Shown here: positions 19,253 to 28,260 of the stretch, in pieces
Numbering within the stretch: the stretch's first letter is position 1
Layout of the letters: every line of letters starts with the position of its first letter
Assembly: GCA_902525575.1 (NCBI GenBank)
Contig: CABZHU010000006.1
Span: forward strand, 1 to 49,997
Length of the DNA: 49,997 nucleotides
Origin: an uncultured Pelagibacteraceae bacterium
GTDB taxonomy: Bacteria; Pseudomonadota; Alphaproteobacteria; Pelagibacterales; AG-422-B15
Direction: 5' to 3'
Program-made: the position numbers and the translations under genes
Notes under the pieces: model-generated
What the model saw: the letters and a program-made list of their open reading frames with translations, nothing else
What the model was told of the DNA's origin: nothing
Database searches by the model: none

Positions 19253-22200
19253 TGGCTGATTTTGTTCACTTAACAAATAAAACAGAGTATTCGCTATCTG
19301 AAGGAGCGTTGCCAATTGCGAGAATAGCTGAACTATGCCGGTCATTCTCAATGCCAGCCGTTGGCATATCTGACAACAATAATATGTTCGGTGCATTAGA
19401 GTTTAGTGAGCAAATTGCAAAAGTTGGAGTTCAGCCAATTTTAGGTTGCAATATAAAAATTAAAACACCAAAAGAATACTTACATGAAAATATTGAGGAT
19501 AATGATCTATATTTCTATTTAAATATATTTTCAAAAAACAATGAAGGATATGAGAACTTATTAAAATGTGTTTCGAATGCCTATACTTTTAATAAAGGTA
19601 ATGCGTATGTAACAGTTGATGATTTAATTAAATTTAAAGATGGCTTAATTATTTTATCTGGTGGAAATAATTCGATATTAGCCCATTCAACCAATCACAT
19701 GATCACAAAACAGTCTCAACAATTTGTTTCTGACTTTAAAAGAGAATTTAATGACAACTTCTATATTGAAATACAAAGATTTGACAGTGTTGATTACCGG
19801 TTAAACGAAGAAGCTGTTTTGAATTTGGCCTTTGACCATCAGATTCCGTTAGTGGCTACTAATGATGCTTATTTTGAAGGCCCAGAGCATTTTGAGGCTC
19901 ATGATGCATTGATGTGCATTGAAAAAAAACTTTTTGTGTCTCAAGTTGATCGTAAAAAGTTATCTAAGGATCATTATTTTAAATCTCAAAATGAAATGCT
20001 CGAGCTATTTCATAATTTGCCAGAAGCTCTTAATAATACGATTGAAATTGCTCAAAGATGTATTCATCGACCCAAAATTAAAAATCCTATTTTACCCGTT
20101 TATGATGAAGATCAAAACAAAGAGAAGGAATTGATGCAGAAACTAGCCAAAGATGGACTAGATGATCGGCTTAATAACAAATTCGACATTGAAAACATAG
20201 ATATCGAACAACAAAACGAAATCAGAAAAGTTTACGAAGAAAGACTTTTTAAAGAATTAAAAATAATCATTAATATGAAATATGAGGGATACTTTTTAAT
20301 AGTTTCTGATTTTATCCTATGGGCAAAAAATAACGACATACCTGTTGGGCCAGGCAGGGGATCAGGAGCAGGATCACTCGTAGCGTGGTGTCTAAATATA
20401 ACAGATCTTGATCCTATTAAGTTTGGATTAATATTTGAACGCTTTTTAAATCCTGAAAGAGTATCGCTTCCCGATTTTGATATAGATTTCTGCAGAGATG
20501 GAAGAGATAAGGTGCTTGATTATGTTCATAATAAGTACGGTGAAAATAAAGTCGCACAAATTATTACCTTTGGTAAATTGCAAGCAAGAGCTGTAATAAG
20601 AGATGTCGGCAGAGTCCTCGGCATTCCATATGGTCAGGTCGATTATCTTTGCAAGCTAATGCCATTTGATCCCTCTAGACCCATGTCTCTTCAGAAATAT
20701 ATTGATGAAGAGCCAAAGTTAAATGAAGAAGCTAATAGAGATCCCAAGGTCAAAAAACTACTAGATATTTCTCTTAAACTTGAAGGTTTAAAAAGACATG
20801 CATCTATTCACGCCGCTGGAGTCGTTATATCAAAAGATCAAATATCTAAAGATGTACCATTATACAGTGATCCAGAAAGTAACATCTTCTTAACTCAGTT
20901 TGATATGAAATGGGTTGAAAACGCTGGTTTAGTTAAATTTGACTTTCTTGGATTGAAAACACTTACTTTGATCAATGAATGCATAAAATTGGTACGGAAT
21001 AATAATTCAGATTTCAGTATAGATAAAATTAATATTAACGATGTTAAAACATACGAACAGCTCAGTACTGGTGAAACAACTGGAATCTTTCAGTTAGAGA
21101 GCGCTGGAATGAAGGATACATTAAAGCAATTAAAGCCTGATAAATTTGAGGATATAATTGCAATTGTCGCTCTATATCGTCCTGGCCCTATGGCAAACAT
21201 ACCTTCATATATTGAAAGAAAGCATGGAAGAGAAAAACCAGATTACATACATCCTCTGCTAAAGGGACTTTTAAAAGAAACATATGGAGTTGTAATATAT
21301 CAAGAGCAAGTAATGGGAGTTGCGAGAGAACTTTCAGGTTATTCTGATGGTGAAGCTGATTTATTGAGACGAGCAATGGGAAAAAAAATAAAAAAAGAAA
21401 TGAAAGCTCAAAAAGAGAGATTTATTAGCGGGTGTGTGAATAATAAATTGAAAAACTACGAAGCAGAAAACATATTTGAATTGCTATCAAAATTTGCAGA
21501 TTACGGTTTTAATAAAAGTCATGCAGCTGCTTACGCTCTTATTGCTTTTCAAACTGCATTTTTAAAGACGCATTTTCCTATTGAATTTTTTGCAGCATCA
21601 ATGTCACTTGATATTAATAATACAGATAAAATATCTATTTTTCAGCAAGAATTAGTGCGAATGAACATTAAACTTATTCCCCCAAGTATAAATCAATCTA
21701 ATTCTTATTTTTCTAGAGAGGGAGAAAAAATTTCTTATGCATTAGGGGCCATAAAAAATGTTGGAATTGAGTCTATGAACGATTTAGTAAATGAAAGAAG
21801 TTCTAATGGGGTATTTAAAAATTTTAGTGATTTTATTCAAAGATGTAATACATCTATAATAAATAAAAAAACATTAGAAGCACTTGCCTGCGCAGGAGCT
21901 TTTGATGAATTCAGTGTGAATAGGTCTTCAGTTTTTAATCAAGCTCAAGAGATTGTAAAATTTCATAAATCTCAAAATAATAAATCTTTATTAGAGCAAG
22001 GAGATATGTTTGGCGATATAGAATTATCTCATTTTACGCTCAACAATGAAGACGAATGGAACTATCCCTATAAATTGATGAAAGAATATGAAATGTTAGG
22101 TTTTTATCTTACAGGACATCCACTAGAAACCCATAAAAAAAATTATCCATCACTCATGCTGAAGGAGTATTCAGATATAAAGGAAAATGAGTCAGCTTAT

Positions 22201-22704
22201 AATCAAAAAGATGTACTGTTGGGAGGAACTTTACTTTCTAAAAAAGAGAAAAGATCTGCAAGAGGGAACGCTTATGCATTCTTAAATTTTTCTGATTTGT
22301 CTTCAATTTATGAATTAATAGTATTTGAGAGTAACCTCAGAAAATATAGAGATATATTAGTTGAAGGTGATTCTTTTATCATCAGTGTTGATTTTTCATT
22401 TCAAAATGGGACTTTAAGGGGTGAACTAAAAAAAGTCTTTAGCTTCAATGATGTAGAAAATTTAAATATCAAAAAGAAAAAGTTAGAAAATATAGAAAAA
22501 GTAAATTCACTAATAAAGATATACGCTGACGGCAATTTTACCAAAGATGAACTTCTGAAATTAAAATGGGTAAAGGGTATGCAGAAAGTAGAAATTATAT
22601 ATGATAATCAATTACTTAAAATCCCAGGAGAATTCGAAATTAGCGCTGATATGATTAAAGAAATCAAAACTCTTAACGGCGTAAAAAAAATTGATCTCAG
22701 CTGA
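19252..22704 (+). CDS. dnaE: DNA polymerase III subunit alpha
   Basis: DnaE is the replicative polymerase of the C family. At 1150 residues it has an N-terminal PHP domain, then the palm with the catalytic motif PDFDIDF (D410 and D412) and GPGRGSGAGSLVAW. Further on are LYRPGPMANIPSYIERKHG, the helix-hairpin-helix region, an OB-fold and a short C-terminus. The PHP start reads HLTNKTEYSLSEGALP, so the usual HxH-type metal ligands are degenerate and proofreading by this domain is unlikely. It is coupled to lolD and is the last gene of the long plus-strand run from nuo. Confidence 0.97.
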   Translation: MADFVHLTNKTEYSLSEGALPIARIAELCRSFSMPAVGISDNNNMFGALEFSEQIAKVGVQPILGCNIKIKTPKEYLHENIEDNDLYFYLNIFSKNNEGYENLLKCVSNAYTFNKGNAYVTVDDLIKFKDGLIILSGGNNSILAHSTNHMITKQSQQFVSDFKREFNDNFYIEIQRFDSVDYRLNEEAVLNLAFDHQIPLVATNDAYFEGPEHFEAHDALMCIEKKLFVSQVDRKKLSKDHYFKSQNEMLELFHNLPEALNNTIEIAQRCIHRPKIKNPILPVYDEDQNKEKELMQKLAKDGLDDRLNNKFDIENIDIEQQNEIRKVYEERLFKELKIIINMKYEGYFLIVSDFILWAKNNDIPVGPGRGSGAGSLVAWCLNITDLDPIKFGLIFERFLNPERVSLPDFDIDFCRDGRDKVLDYVHNKYGENKVAQIITFGKLQARAVIRDVGRVLGIPYGQVDYLCKLMPFDPSRPMSLQKYIDEEPKLNEEANRDPKVKKLLDISLKLEGLKRHASIHAAGVVISKDQISKDVPLYSDPESNIFLTQFDMKWVENAGLVKFDFLGLKTLTLINECIKLVRNNNSDFSIDKININDVKTYEQLSTGETTGIFQLESAGMKDTLKQLKPDKFEDIIAIVALYRPGPMANIPSYIERKHGREKPDYIHPLLKGLLKETYGVVIYQEQVMGVARELSGYSDGEADLLRRAMGKKIKKEMKAQKERFISGCVNNKLKNYEAENIFELLSKFADYGFNKSHAAAYALIAFQTAFLKTHFPIEFFAASMSLDINNTDKISIFQQELVRMNIKLIPPSINQSNSYFSREGEKISYALGAIKNVGIESMNDLVNERSSNGVFKNFSDFIQRCNTSIINKKTLEALACAGAFDEFSVNRSSVFNQAQEIVKFHKSQNNKSLLEQGDMFGDIELSHFTLNNEDEWNYPYKLMKEYEMLGFYLTGHPLETHKKNYPSLMLKEYSDIKENESAYNQKDVLLGGTLLSKKEKRSARGNAYAFLNFSDLSSIYELIVFESNLRKYRDILVEGDSFIISVDFSFQNGTLRGELKKVFSFNDVENLNIKKKKLENIEKVNSLIKIYADGNFTKDELLKLKWVKGMQKVEIIYDNQLLKIPGEFEISADMIKEIKTLNGVKKIDLS

Positions 22705-22756
22705 TAAAAGTATTGAACATTACTTATCCTTCGTGTATCTAAGCGCTTAATTTAAT

Positions 22757-22831
22757 CACACAACGATAGCTTTTGCTGTCCGGTCCTTATTTAAGGTCAA
22801 ATTGTTGTGGATGTACAACCGGAGAAATTAT
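22757..22831 (+). promoter_or_regulatory. Structured leader upstream of rpsB (candidate S2 autoregulatory element)
   Basis: The 127-base gap between dnaE and rpsB is the longest in the window. CACAAC (22759-22764) can pair with GTTGTG (22804-22809), enclosing two hairpins: GATAGC-TTTT-GCTGTC (22765-22780) and CCTT-ATTT-AAGG (22785-22796). Together they form a three-way junction. GTTGT at 22804-22808 can instead pair with ACAAC at 22815-22819, right beside the ribosome-binding site GGAG at 22821-22824. Ribosomal protein S2 is known to repress its own operon in other bacteria. That this leader does so here is an inference. Confidence 0.55.
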
Positions 22832-23608
22832 ATGAGTATACCTAATATTGATCTAAGAGAGCTTGTTAATGCTGGCGTTCACTTTGGACATAAGTCTCAA
22901 AGATGGAACCCCAAAATGCAAAAATATATTCACAGTACAAGAGAAAATGTACATATTATCAATCTAAACTACACAGTTCAAATGATGCAAGAAGCATTAA
23001 ATGTAATAGACAATGTCACCTCGCATGGTGGTAAAATTTTGTTTGTTGCAACAAAAAAGCAAGCATCAGCAAAAATTGCTGAGCTAGCAATAGATACTGG
23101 GCATTACTATGTTAACCATAGGTGGCTTGGCGGCATGCTTACCAATTGGTCTACAATTACAAAGTCAATCAAGAAAATGAAAGAACTTGAGGTTCTTAAG
23201 TCAAACCCTAATAATGAATTTACAAAAAAAGAAATATTAAAACTCACTAACAAGCATGAAAAGCTAGTTAAATCCCTTAGTGGAATAAGTGAGATGAAAA
23301 AATCTCCAGACTTGCTTTTTATTATTGATACAAAATTAGAACATATTGCGGTCTCGGAAGCTAATCATCTAAATATACCTATAATTGGAATAGTTGATAC
23401 CAATTCAGATCCAGATGAAATAAGCTATCCAATACCTGGAAATGATGACTCAAGAAGATCAATAAACCTGTATTGCTCTTTGATAAAAGAAACAATTAAT
23501 TCTGCTGAAACCCAAATAAATTTTACAGAAGATAAATCTAATATGGCATCTGACAAGGGTTTAGATGAGCAAGCTGATAATAAACCATCTGATGATGGTG
23601 TTAAGTAG
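22832..23608 (+). CDS. rpsB: 30S ribosomal protein S2
   Basis: S2 is a small-subunit ribosomal protein. The start at ATG 22832, 7 bases after GGAG, gives MSIPNIDLRELVNAGVHFGH, the usual N-terminus; the frame is open upstream but without a matching start. Further signatures are HRWLGGMLTNWSTI and PIIGIVDTNSDPDEISYPIPGNDD. The acidic 36-residue tail after the S2 core is common in alphaproteobacteria. It starts the conserved rpsB-tsf-pyrH-frr group. Confidence 0.98.
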   Translation: MSIPNIDLRELVNAGVHFGHKSQRWNPKMQKYIHSTRENVHIINLNYTVQMMQEALNVIDNVTSHGGKILFVATKKQASAKIAELAIDTGHYYVNHRWLGGMLTNWSTITKSIKKMKELEVLKSNPNNEFTKKEILKLTNKHEKLVKSLSGISEMKKSPDLLFIIDTKLEHIAVSEANHLNIPIIGIVDTNSDPDEISYPIPGNDDSRRSINLYCSLIKETINSAETQINFTEDKSNMASDKGLDEQADNKPSDDGVK

Positions 23609-23641
23609 TAAGTGAATATTATTGTATAAAAGTTTATAAAT

Positions 23642-24469
23642 ATGACAGTTAGTGCAAAAGAAGTTCAAGAGTTAAGAAAAATATCTGGTGCTGGAATGAT
23701 GGAATGCAAATCTGCACTTTCAGATGCCAATGGCAATCTGGATGAGGCATTCAAGTTACTGCGTGAAAAAGGAATTGCAAAAGCCAAAAAAAAATCTTCA
23801 AGAGATGCAAATGAAGGTCTCGTTGCAATAAAGAAAGAAGGCAATTCAGCAGCTATGATTGAAATTAATTCTGAAACTGATTTTGTTTCACGAAATTCAG
23901 AATTTCATGAACTTGTTAATTCTATTCTTAAAATTGTGATGAAAAATAAAAAAGATACAGATAAATCAATTGAAGATACAAAAACCCTTATTAGTGATGC
24001 TGTAGGTAAAATTGGAGAGAATATTGTGCTCAAAAATATAAAATTTATAGAAGGAAATATTTATAGCTATATACATAACAGTGTAGCAGACGGCATGGGA
24101 AAGATTGGTGTTTTAATAAACCTTAATACTAATTCAAGTGAAATTGATGCAATTGGAAAAAATATTTGTATGCATATTGCAGCTTCAGCTCCAAAATCAT
24201 TAACCGTTGATGATCTTGACAAGTCCATCGTAGAGAGCGAAAAAGAAATAATTTCAAAGCAATTAAAAGAAACAGGCAAACCAGAAAATATTATTGAGAA
24301 AATGATGCAAGGTAAATTAAATAAATTTTATGAAGAGAATACATTAATGGCGCAAAAATATGTAATTGACCCATCAATTTCGATTGAAGAATATTTAGCG
24401 CAAGCTTCTAAAGAAATTAATAGTCAAATTAATATTCAAGAATTTCTTCGATTTGAAATAGGTTCATAA
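23642..24469 (+). CDS. tsf: Elongation factor Ts
   Basis: EF-Ts exchanges GDP on EF-Tu. The N-terminal UBA-like part shows LRKISGAGMMECKSALSDAN, and the core shows EINSETDFVSRN, in which the commonly conserved cysteine before ETDF is a serine. Length is 275 residues, typical of alphaproteobacterial EF-Ts. The C-terminal coiled-coil and last helix (INIQEFLRFEIG) are complete. It lies 33 bases after rpsB and 3 bases before pyrH. Confidence 0.97.
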   Translation: MTVSAKEVQELRKISGAGMMECKSALSDANGNLDEAFKLLREKGIAKAKKKSSRDANEGLVAIKKEGNSAAMIEINSETDFVSRNSEFHELVNSILKIVMKNKKDTDKSIEDTKTLISDAVGKIGENIVLKNIKFIEGNIYSYIHNSVADGMGKIGVLINLNTNSSEIDAIGKNICMHIAASAPKSLTVDDLDKSIVESEKEIISKQLKETGKPENIIEKMMQGKLNKFYEENTLMAQKYVIDPSISIEEYLAQASKEINSQINIQEFLRFEIGS

Positions 24470-24472
24470 AGA

Positions 24473-25192
24473 ATGAAAAATAATAAAAAAAAACGGATAT
24501 TAATTAAATTATCCGGAGAGTCTCTTATGGGCTATGAAAATTATGGAATTGAACTCAAAACTGTCGATAAACTAGCAAAAAACATTAAATCTTTAATCAA
24601 GTTAAATGTTGAATTGTGCATTGTTATAGGGGGAGGAAATATATTCCGAGGTCTTGCCGCTTCTGCTAAAGGAATGGATAGAGCAAATGCAGATTATATG
24701 GGAATGCTAGCAACTGTCATGAATAGCCTAGCAATGCAAAATGCTTTAGAGAAACTAAAATTAGAGACAAGGGTAATGTCTGCTTTTCCAATTCAGTCAA
24801 TTTGCGAAACTTATATAAGACGCAGAGCAATAAGACATATGGAAAAGGGCAGGGTAGTGATTTGTGCTGCAGGAACGGGAAATCCATATTTCTCTACTGA
24901 TACAGCAGCTTCATTGAGAGCAGCTGAGTTAAAGTGTTCTTATATTTATAAGGCTACTCAGGTAGATGGAATATATAGCAAGGATCCAAAAAAAAGTAAA
25001 AATGCTAAAAAATATAAAAAAATATCATACAATAAATATTTATCTGATAATCTCAGGGTCATGGATAGCGCAGCAATAAGTGTAGCTAGAGAAAACAGAA
25101 TTCCAATTAGAGTTTTTTCAATATTAGAGAAAGATTGCTTTAAAGGCGTTTATATTAACAAATTAAATTACTCGGAAATTAATGATGTTTGA
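24473..25192 (+). CDS. pyrH: Uridylate kinase
   Basis: PyrH phosphorylates UMP to UDP and is of the amino-acid-kinase fold. The phosphate-binding starts are [12 protein letters not shown] and [10 protein letters not shown], and the UMP and acceptor region is [20 protein letters not shown]. At 239 residues it is the normal length. Its end overlaps the frr start by about 11 bases, suggesting coupled translation of UMP kinase and ribosome recycling factor, as in many bacteria. Confidence 0.97.
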   Translation: MKNNKKKRILIKLSGESLMGYENYGIELKTVDKLAKNIKSLIKLNVELCIVIGGGNIFRGLAASAKGMDRANADYMGMLATVMNSLAMQNALEKLKLETRVMSAFPIQSICETYIRRRAIRHMEKGRVVICAAGTGNPYFSTDTAASLRAAELKCSYIYKATQVDGIYSKDPKKSKNAKKYKKISYNKYLSDNLRVMDSAAISVARENRIPIRVFSILEKDCFKGVYINKLNYSEINDV

Positions 25193-25742
25193 TCATATAC
25201 ATAAGGACGTTGAAAAAAGAATGGATGCTTCAATTCAATCATCTAAATCTGAGATGAGTGGTATAAGGGCTGGAAGAGCATCTCCAAGCATGCTCGACTC
25301 AATTAAAGTGGAAGCATACGGACAAAAAATGAATATTAATCAAGTAGCCAATATTACTACTCCTGATGCCAGAACAATTAATATTGATATATGGGATCAA
25401 ACTAATGTGAATTTGGTAGATAAGGCAGTAAAAGAATCAGATTTAGGAATCAATCCAATGATAGAAGGTAATCTTATAAGATTGCCTTTGCCTCAATTAA
25501 CAGAAGAGAGAAGAAATGAATTTCTTAAGATGGCAAGTAAGATTGCCGAAAACGCAAAAGTAGCAATTAGAAACATTAGAAGGGATGGCATTGAAAAAGT
25601 TAAAAAATTAGAAAAAGATAAGGAAATTGGGCAAGATGATTCAAAAAAGTATCAAGAAGAAATTGAGTCTCTAACAGCAAATAAAGTTAAAATTATTGAT
25701 GAAGTTCAAAAGTCTAAAGAAGAAGATTTAAAAAAAATATAA
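25182..25742 (+). CDS. frr: Ribosome-recycling factor
   Basis: RRF works with EF-G to split post-termination ribosomes. The core shows [21 protein letters not shown], then [14 protein letters not shown] and the helix [20 protein letters not shown]. The 186-residue length matches the family. Two adjacent ATG codons (25182 and 25185) lie inside pyrH; either could be used. The gene is followed after 11 bases by uppS. Confidence 0.97.
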   Translation: MMFDHIHKDVEKRMDASIQSSKSEMSGIRAGRASPSMLDSIKVEAYGQKMNINQVANITTPDARTINIDIWDQTNVNLVDKAVKESDLGINPMIEGNLIRLPLPQLTEERRNEFLKMASKIAENAKVAIRNIRRDGIEKVKKLEKDKEIGQDDSKKYQEEIESLTANKVKIIDEVQKSKEEDLKKI

Positions 25743-25753
25743 CATCGCTTAAA

Positions 25754-26449
25754 GTGATTGCATTAAATTCTCAAAAAAAAGAAATAAATCATGTTGCTAT
25801 AATTATGGATGGCAATGGGAGATGGGCAGCAAAAAACAAAATATCAAAAAAAAAAGGTCACGAGCATGGGGTTAAAAACTGTATTAAAATTTGTGAAAAT
25901 TTAAAAAAATTAGATTTTAAAATAATTGAAGTTTCTTTTTATGTATTTTCAACAGAAAATTGGAATCGTTCTCCCTTAGAGGTAAGAAATTTATTTAAAA
26001 TCATAGAGGCTTTTTATACCTCATTTAAAATTTCAGCAAATATCAACAATATTTCTGTAAGGCACTACGGATCCAAAAAAAAACTATCTAGTAAAATAAA
26101 AAAAATAATTGATGATGTTGTACTTACCACAAAAAAAAATAATGGGACCTATGTAAATTTATTATTTAACTATGGATCAAGGCAAGAAATTGAGGATGCG
26201 GTAAAAAAAATTCAATCCGAAAAGAAAAAAAAATTTAATTTTAGGGATTACTTGTATATTCCCGAATCAAGCGATCCAGACTTGATAATTAGAACTGGTG
26301 GAGAAATTAGGCTAAGCAATTTTATGTTATGGCAAAGTGCATATTCAGAGCTATATTTTACAAAGACGTTGTGGCCAGATTTCAAAATTAATTCTTTGAA
26401 CAAAATATTACATATCTATCAAAAAAGAATAAGAAAACTTGGAAAATAA
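25754..26449 (+). CDS. uppS: Undecaprenyl diphosphate synthase (cis-prenyltransferase)
   Basis: UppS condenses isopentenyl diphosphate units to make the lipid carrier used for peptidoglycan and polysaccharide assembly. The catalytic start HVAIIMDGNGRWA, the helix region VSFYVFSTENWNR and the C-terminal DLIIRTGGEIRLSNFMLWQS...ELYF are all present. The only start consistent with length is the GTG at 25754. The coding sequence contains an A10 run at 25846-25855 (encoding part of SKKKG), kept in frame. It overlaps the cdsA region. Confidence 0.96.
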   Translation: MIALNSQKKEINHVAIIMDGNGRWAAKNKISKKKGHEHGVKNCIKICENLKKLDFKIIEVSFYVFSTENWNRSPLEVRNLFKIIEAFYTSFKISANINNISVRHYGSKKKLSSKIKKIIDDVVLTTKKNNGTYVNLLFNYGSRQEIEDAVKKIQSEKKKKFNFRDYLYIPESSDPDLIIRTGGEIRLSNFMLWQSAYSELYFTKTLWPDFKINSLNKILHIYQKRIRKLGK

Positions 26450-26450
26450 A

Positions 26451-27098
26451 TTGAAAAACTTATTTAATAAAAATTTATTATTAAGGATATGCTCTTTGGT
26501 TATATTTATTCCTTTAATGATATTACCTATTATTGTTAGTAATTATTTATTATTTATAATTTATGTCTTTTTTAACGCTGTAATTATACACGAAATACAA
26601 TTGATGAAAGTTGAAGAAGAGAAAAATATATTACTTATTATTTATAAGGTTATAATTATATTTGTTTTTTTTACATTTATATTAATAGATATAACTTCAT
26701 CAATGTCTTCTATTGATCTCATTGAAATAATTATTGCTATATGGCTATTTGATACTTTTTCTTTTTTAGGTGGAAAAATTATTGGTGGTAAAAAACTAAT
26801 GCCTTCAATTAGCTCTGGAAAAACTCAAAGTGGTATGTTAGTTGGCATCACTGCCACAATCTCTATATTTTATATATATTCAATATTAATTAATAGTTTT
26901 TCATTAAAATATTTATTTTTTATTAGTATAATTATATTGTTCGCTTTTTTAGGAGATGTGGTAGCTTCAATAGTAAAGAGGCTTTCATCTATAAAGGATT
27001 CTGGTTCTATTATGCCTGGACATGGAGGCTTATTAGATAGGTTAGATTCATTTTTAGGAGTCTTCTTTTTCATTGGTATTTTTGAATTCTTAACATGA
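26451..27098 (+). CDS. cdsA: Phosphatidate cytidylyltransferase
   Basis: CdsA makes CDP-diacylglycerol, the precursor of bacterial phospholipids. The C-terminal family signature is clear: SIVKRLSSIKDSGSIMPGHG followed by GLLDRLDS. Several hydrophobic segments precede it. At about 215 residues it is short against the usual 260-285, mainly through loss of N-terminal membrane segments. The start is probably TTG 26451, preceded by GGAAA, with TTG 26439 as the alternative. The sequence here is extremely AT-rich. It overlaps dxr by 4 bases. Confidence 0.93.
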   Translation: MKNLFNKNLLLRICSLVIFIPLMILPIIVSNYLLFIIYVFFNAVIIHEIQLMKVEEEKNILLIIYKVIIIFVFFTFILIDITSSMSSIDLIEIIIAIWLFDTFSFLGGKIIGGKKLMPSISSGKTQSGMLVGITATISIFYIYSILINSFSLKYLFFISIIILFAFLGDVVASIVKRLSSIKDSGSIMPGHGGLLDRLDSFLGVFFFIGIFEFLT

Positions 27099-28240
27099 GT
27101 AAAATTAATGTAATTATTTATGGAGCTACAGGAAGCATTGGTAGATCTACGCTTTCTATAATTAGATCTAATAGAGAAAAATTTAATGTACAAGGTATCA
27201 CATGCAATAAAAATTATAAAAAATTAATAAAAATTGCAGAAGAATTTAATGTAAAAAAACTTGGTATAAATAAACGAATAAATAGTAAAGCTAAGGAACT
27301 AAATAATTATACTGTTTATGAAGACATAAATTCATTCATAAATATATGCAATAATAAAACAGATGTAATTATTTTTGCGATTTCTGGCCTAGTGGGTTTA
27401 GATCTATTCCATAAATTGTGTAAATTTGGTAAAAAAATCGGAATGGCAAATAAAGAATGCATCATTTCCCTTGGTAGAAATTTGTCAAAACTTTCAAACG
27501 AAAACTCTACAACTATTGTGCCACTTGATTCTGAACACAATTCTATTTTTCATTTATTAGATCATGACCATGGGTCTTTTAAGTCTATTACAATAACTGC
27601 TTCAGGCGGCCCATTTAGGAAATTACCATTAAAATCTTTTAATAACATCAGTATTAAGCAAGCTCTATCACATCCAATATGGAAAATGGGGAAAAAAATA
27701 TCAATAGATTCTGCGACTATGGTTAATAAAGCTCTCGAGATTATTGAGGCTAAATTTTTATTTGATCTAGAAGAAAGTCAAATTAATGCGATTATACATC
27801 CTCAGGGAGTAATTCATGCAATGGTAAATTATAAAAATGGTATTACTACAGCTTTACTAAATAAGCCTGATATGCGTATACCGATTTCATCATTATTTTT
27901 TAAATTTAATGGTTATCTAAATAAAAATAATCAACTCGATATATTAGAGTACTCAAAACTTGAGTTTTATTCAATAAATATTAAAAGGTATCCAGCAATT
28001 AAATTAGGTAAGGAGGTAATGAAAATTGGTGGACTAGCTCCTAATTGCTTTAACTATCTTAATGAGATACTAGTTAATTACTTTCTAAAAGGGGCAATAA
28101 AATTTACTGATATAACAGCCTTGAATGAAATTAATTTAGAGAAGATATTTACTAAAAATGCCAATATAATGTCACCTAATCTAGTGGACATAAAAAATAT
28201 TAATAACTGGATAGATAAAAATTTGTATCTAAGGCATTAG
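27095..28240 (+). CDS. dxr: 1-deoxy-D-xylulose 5-phosphate reductoisomerase
   Basis: Dxr makes 2-C-methyl-D-erythritol 4-phosphate, the committed step of the MEP isoprenoid pathway. The NADPH-binding motif is NVIIYGATGSIGRSTL at the N-terminus. Metal and substrate motifs are IVPLDSEHNSIF, ITASGGPFR and the stretch from LSHPIWKMGKKISIDSATM to NKALEIIEA. At 381 residues it is complete. Together with ispF at the right end of the window it shows that this organism uses the MEP route. Confidence 0.97.
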   Translation: MSKINVIIYGATGSIGRSTLSIIRSNREKFNVQGITCNKNYKKLIKIAEEFNVKKLGINKRINSKAKELNNYTVYEDINSFINICNNKTDVIIFAISGLVGLDLFHKLCKFGKKIGMANKECIISLGRNLSKLSNENSTTIVPLDSEHNSIFHLLDHDHGSFKSITITASGGPFRKLPLKSFNNISIKQALSHPIWKMGKKISIDSATMVNKALEIIEAKFLFDLEESQINAIIHPQGVIHAMVNYKNGITTALLNKPDMRIPISSLFFKFNGYLNKNNQLDILEYSKLEFYSINIKRYPAIKLGKEVMKIGGLAPNCFNYLNEILVNYFLKGAIKFTDITALNEINLEKIFTKNANIMSPNLVDIKNINNWIDKNLYLRH

Positions 28241-28260
28241 TTTTAAGCTAATTATATATT

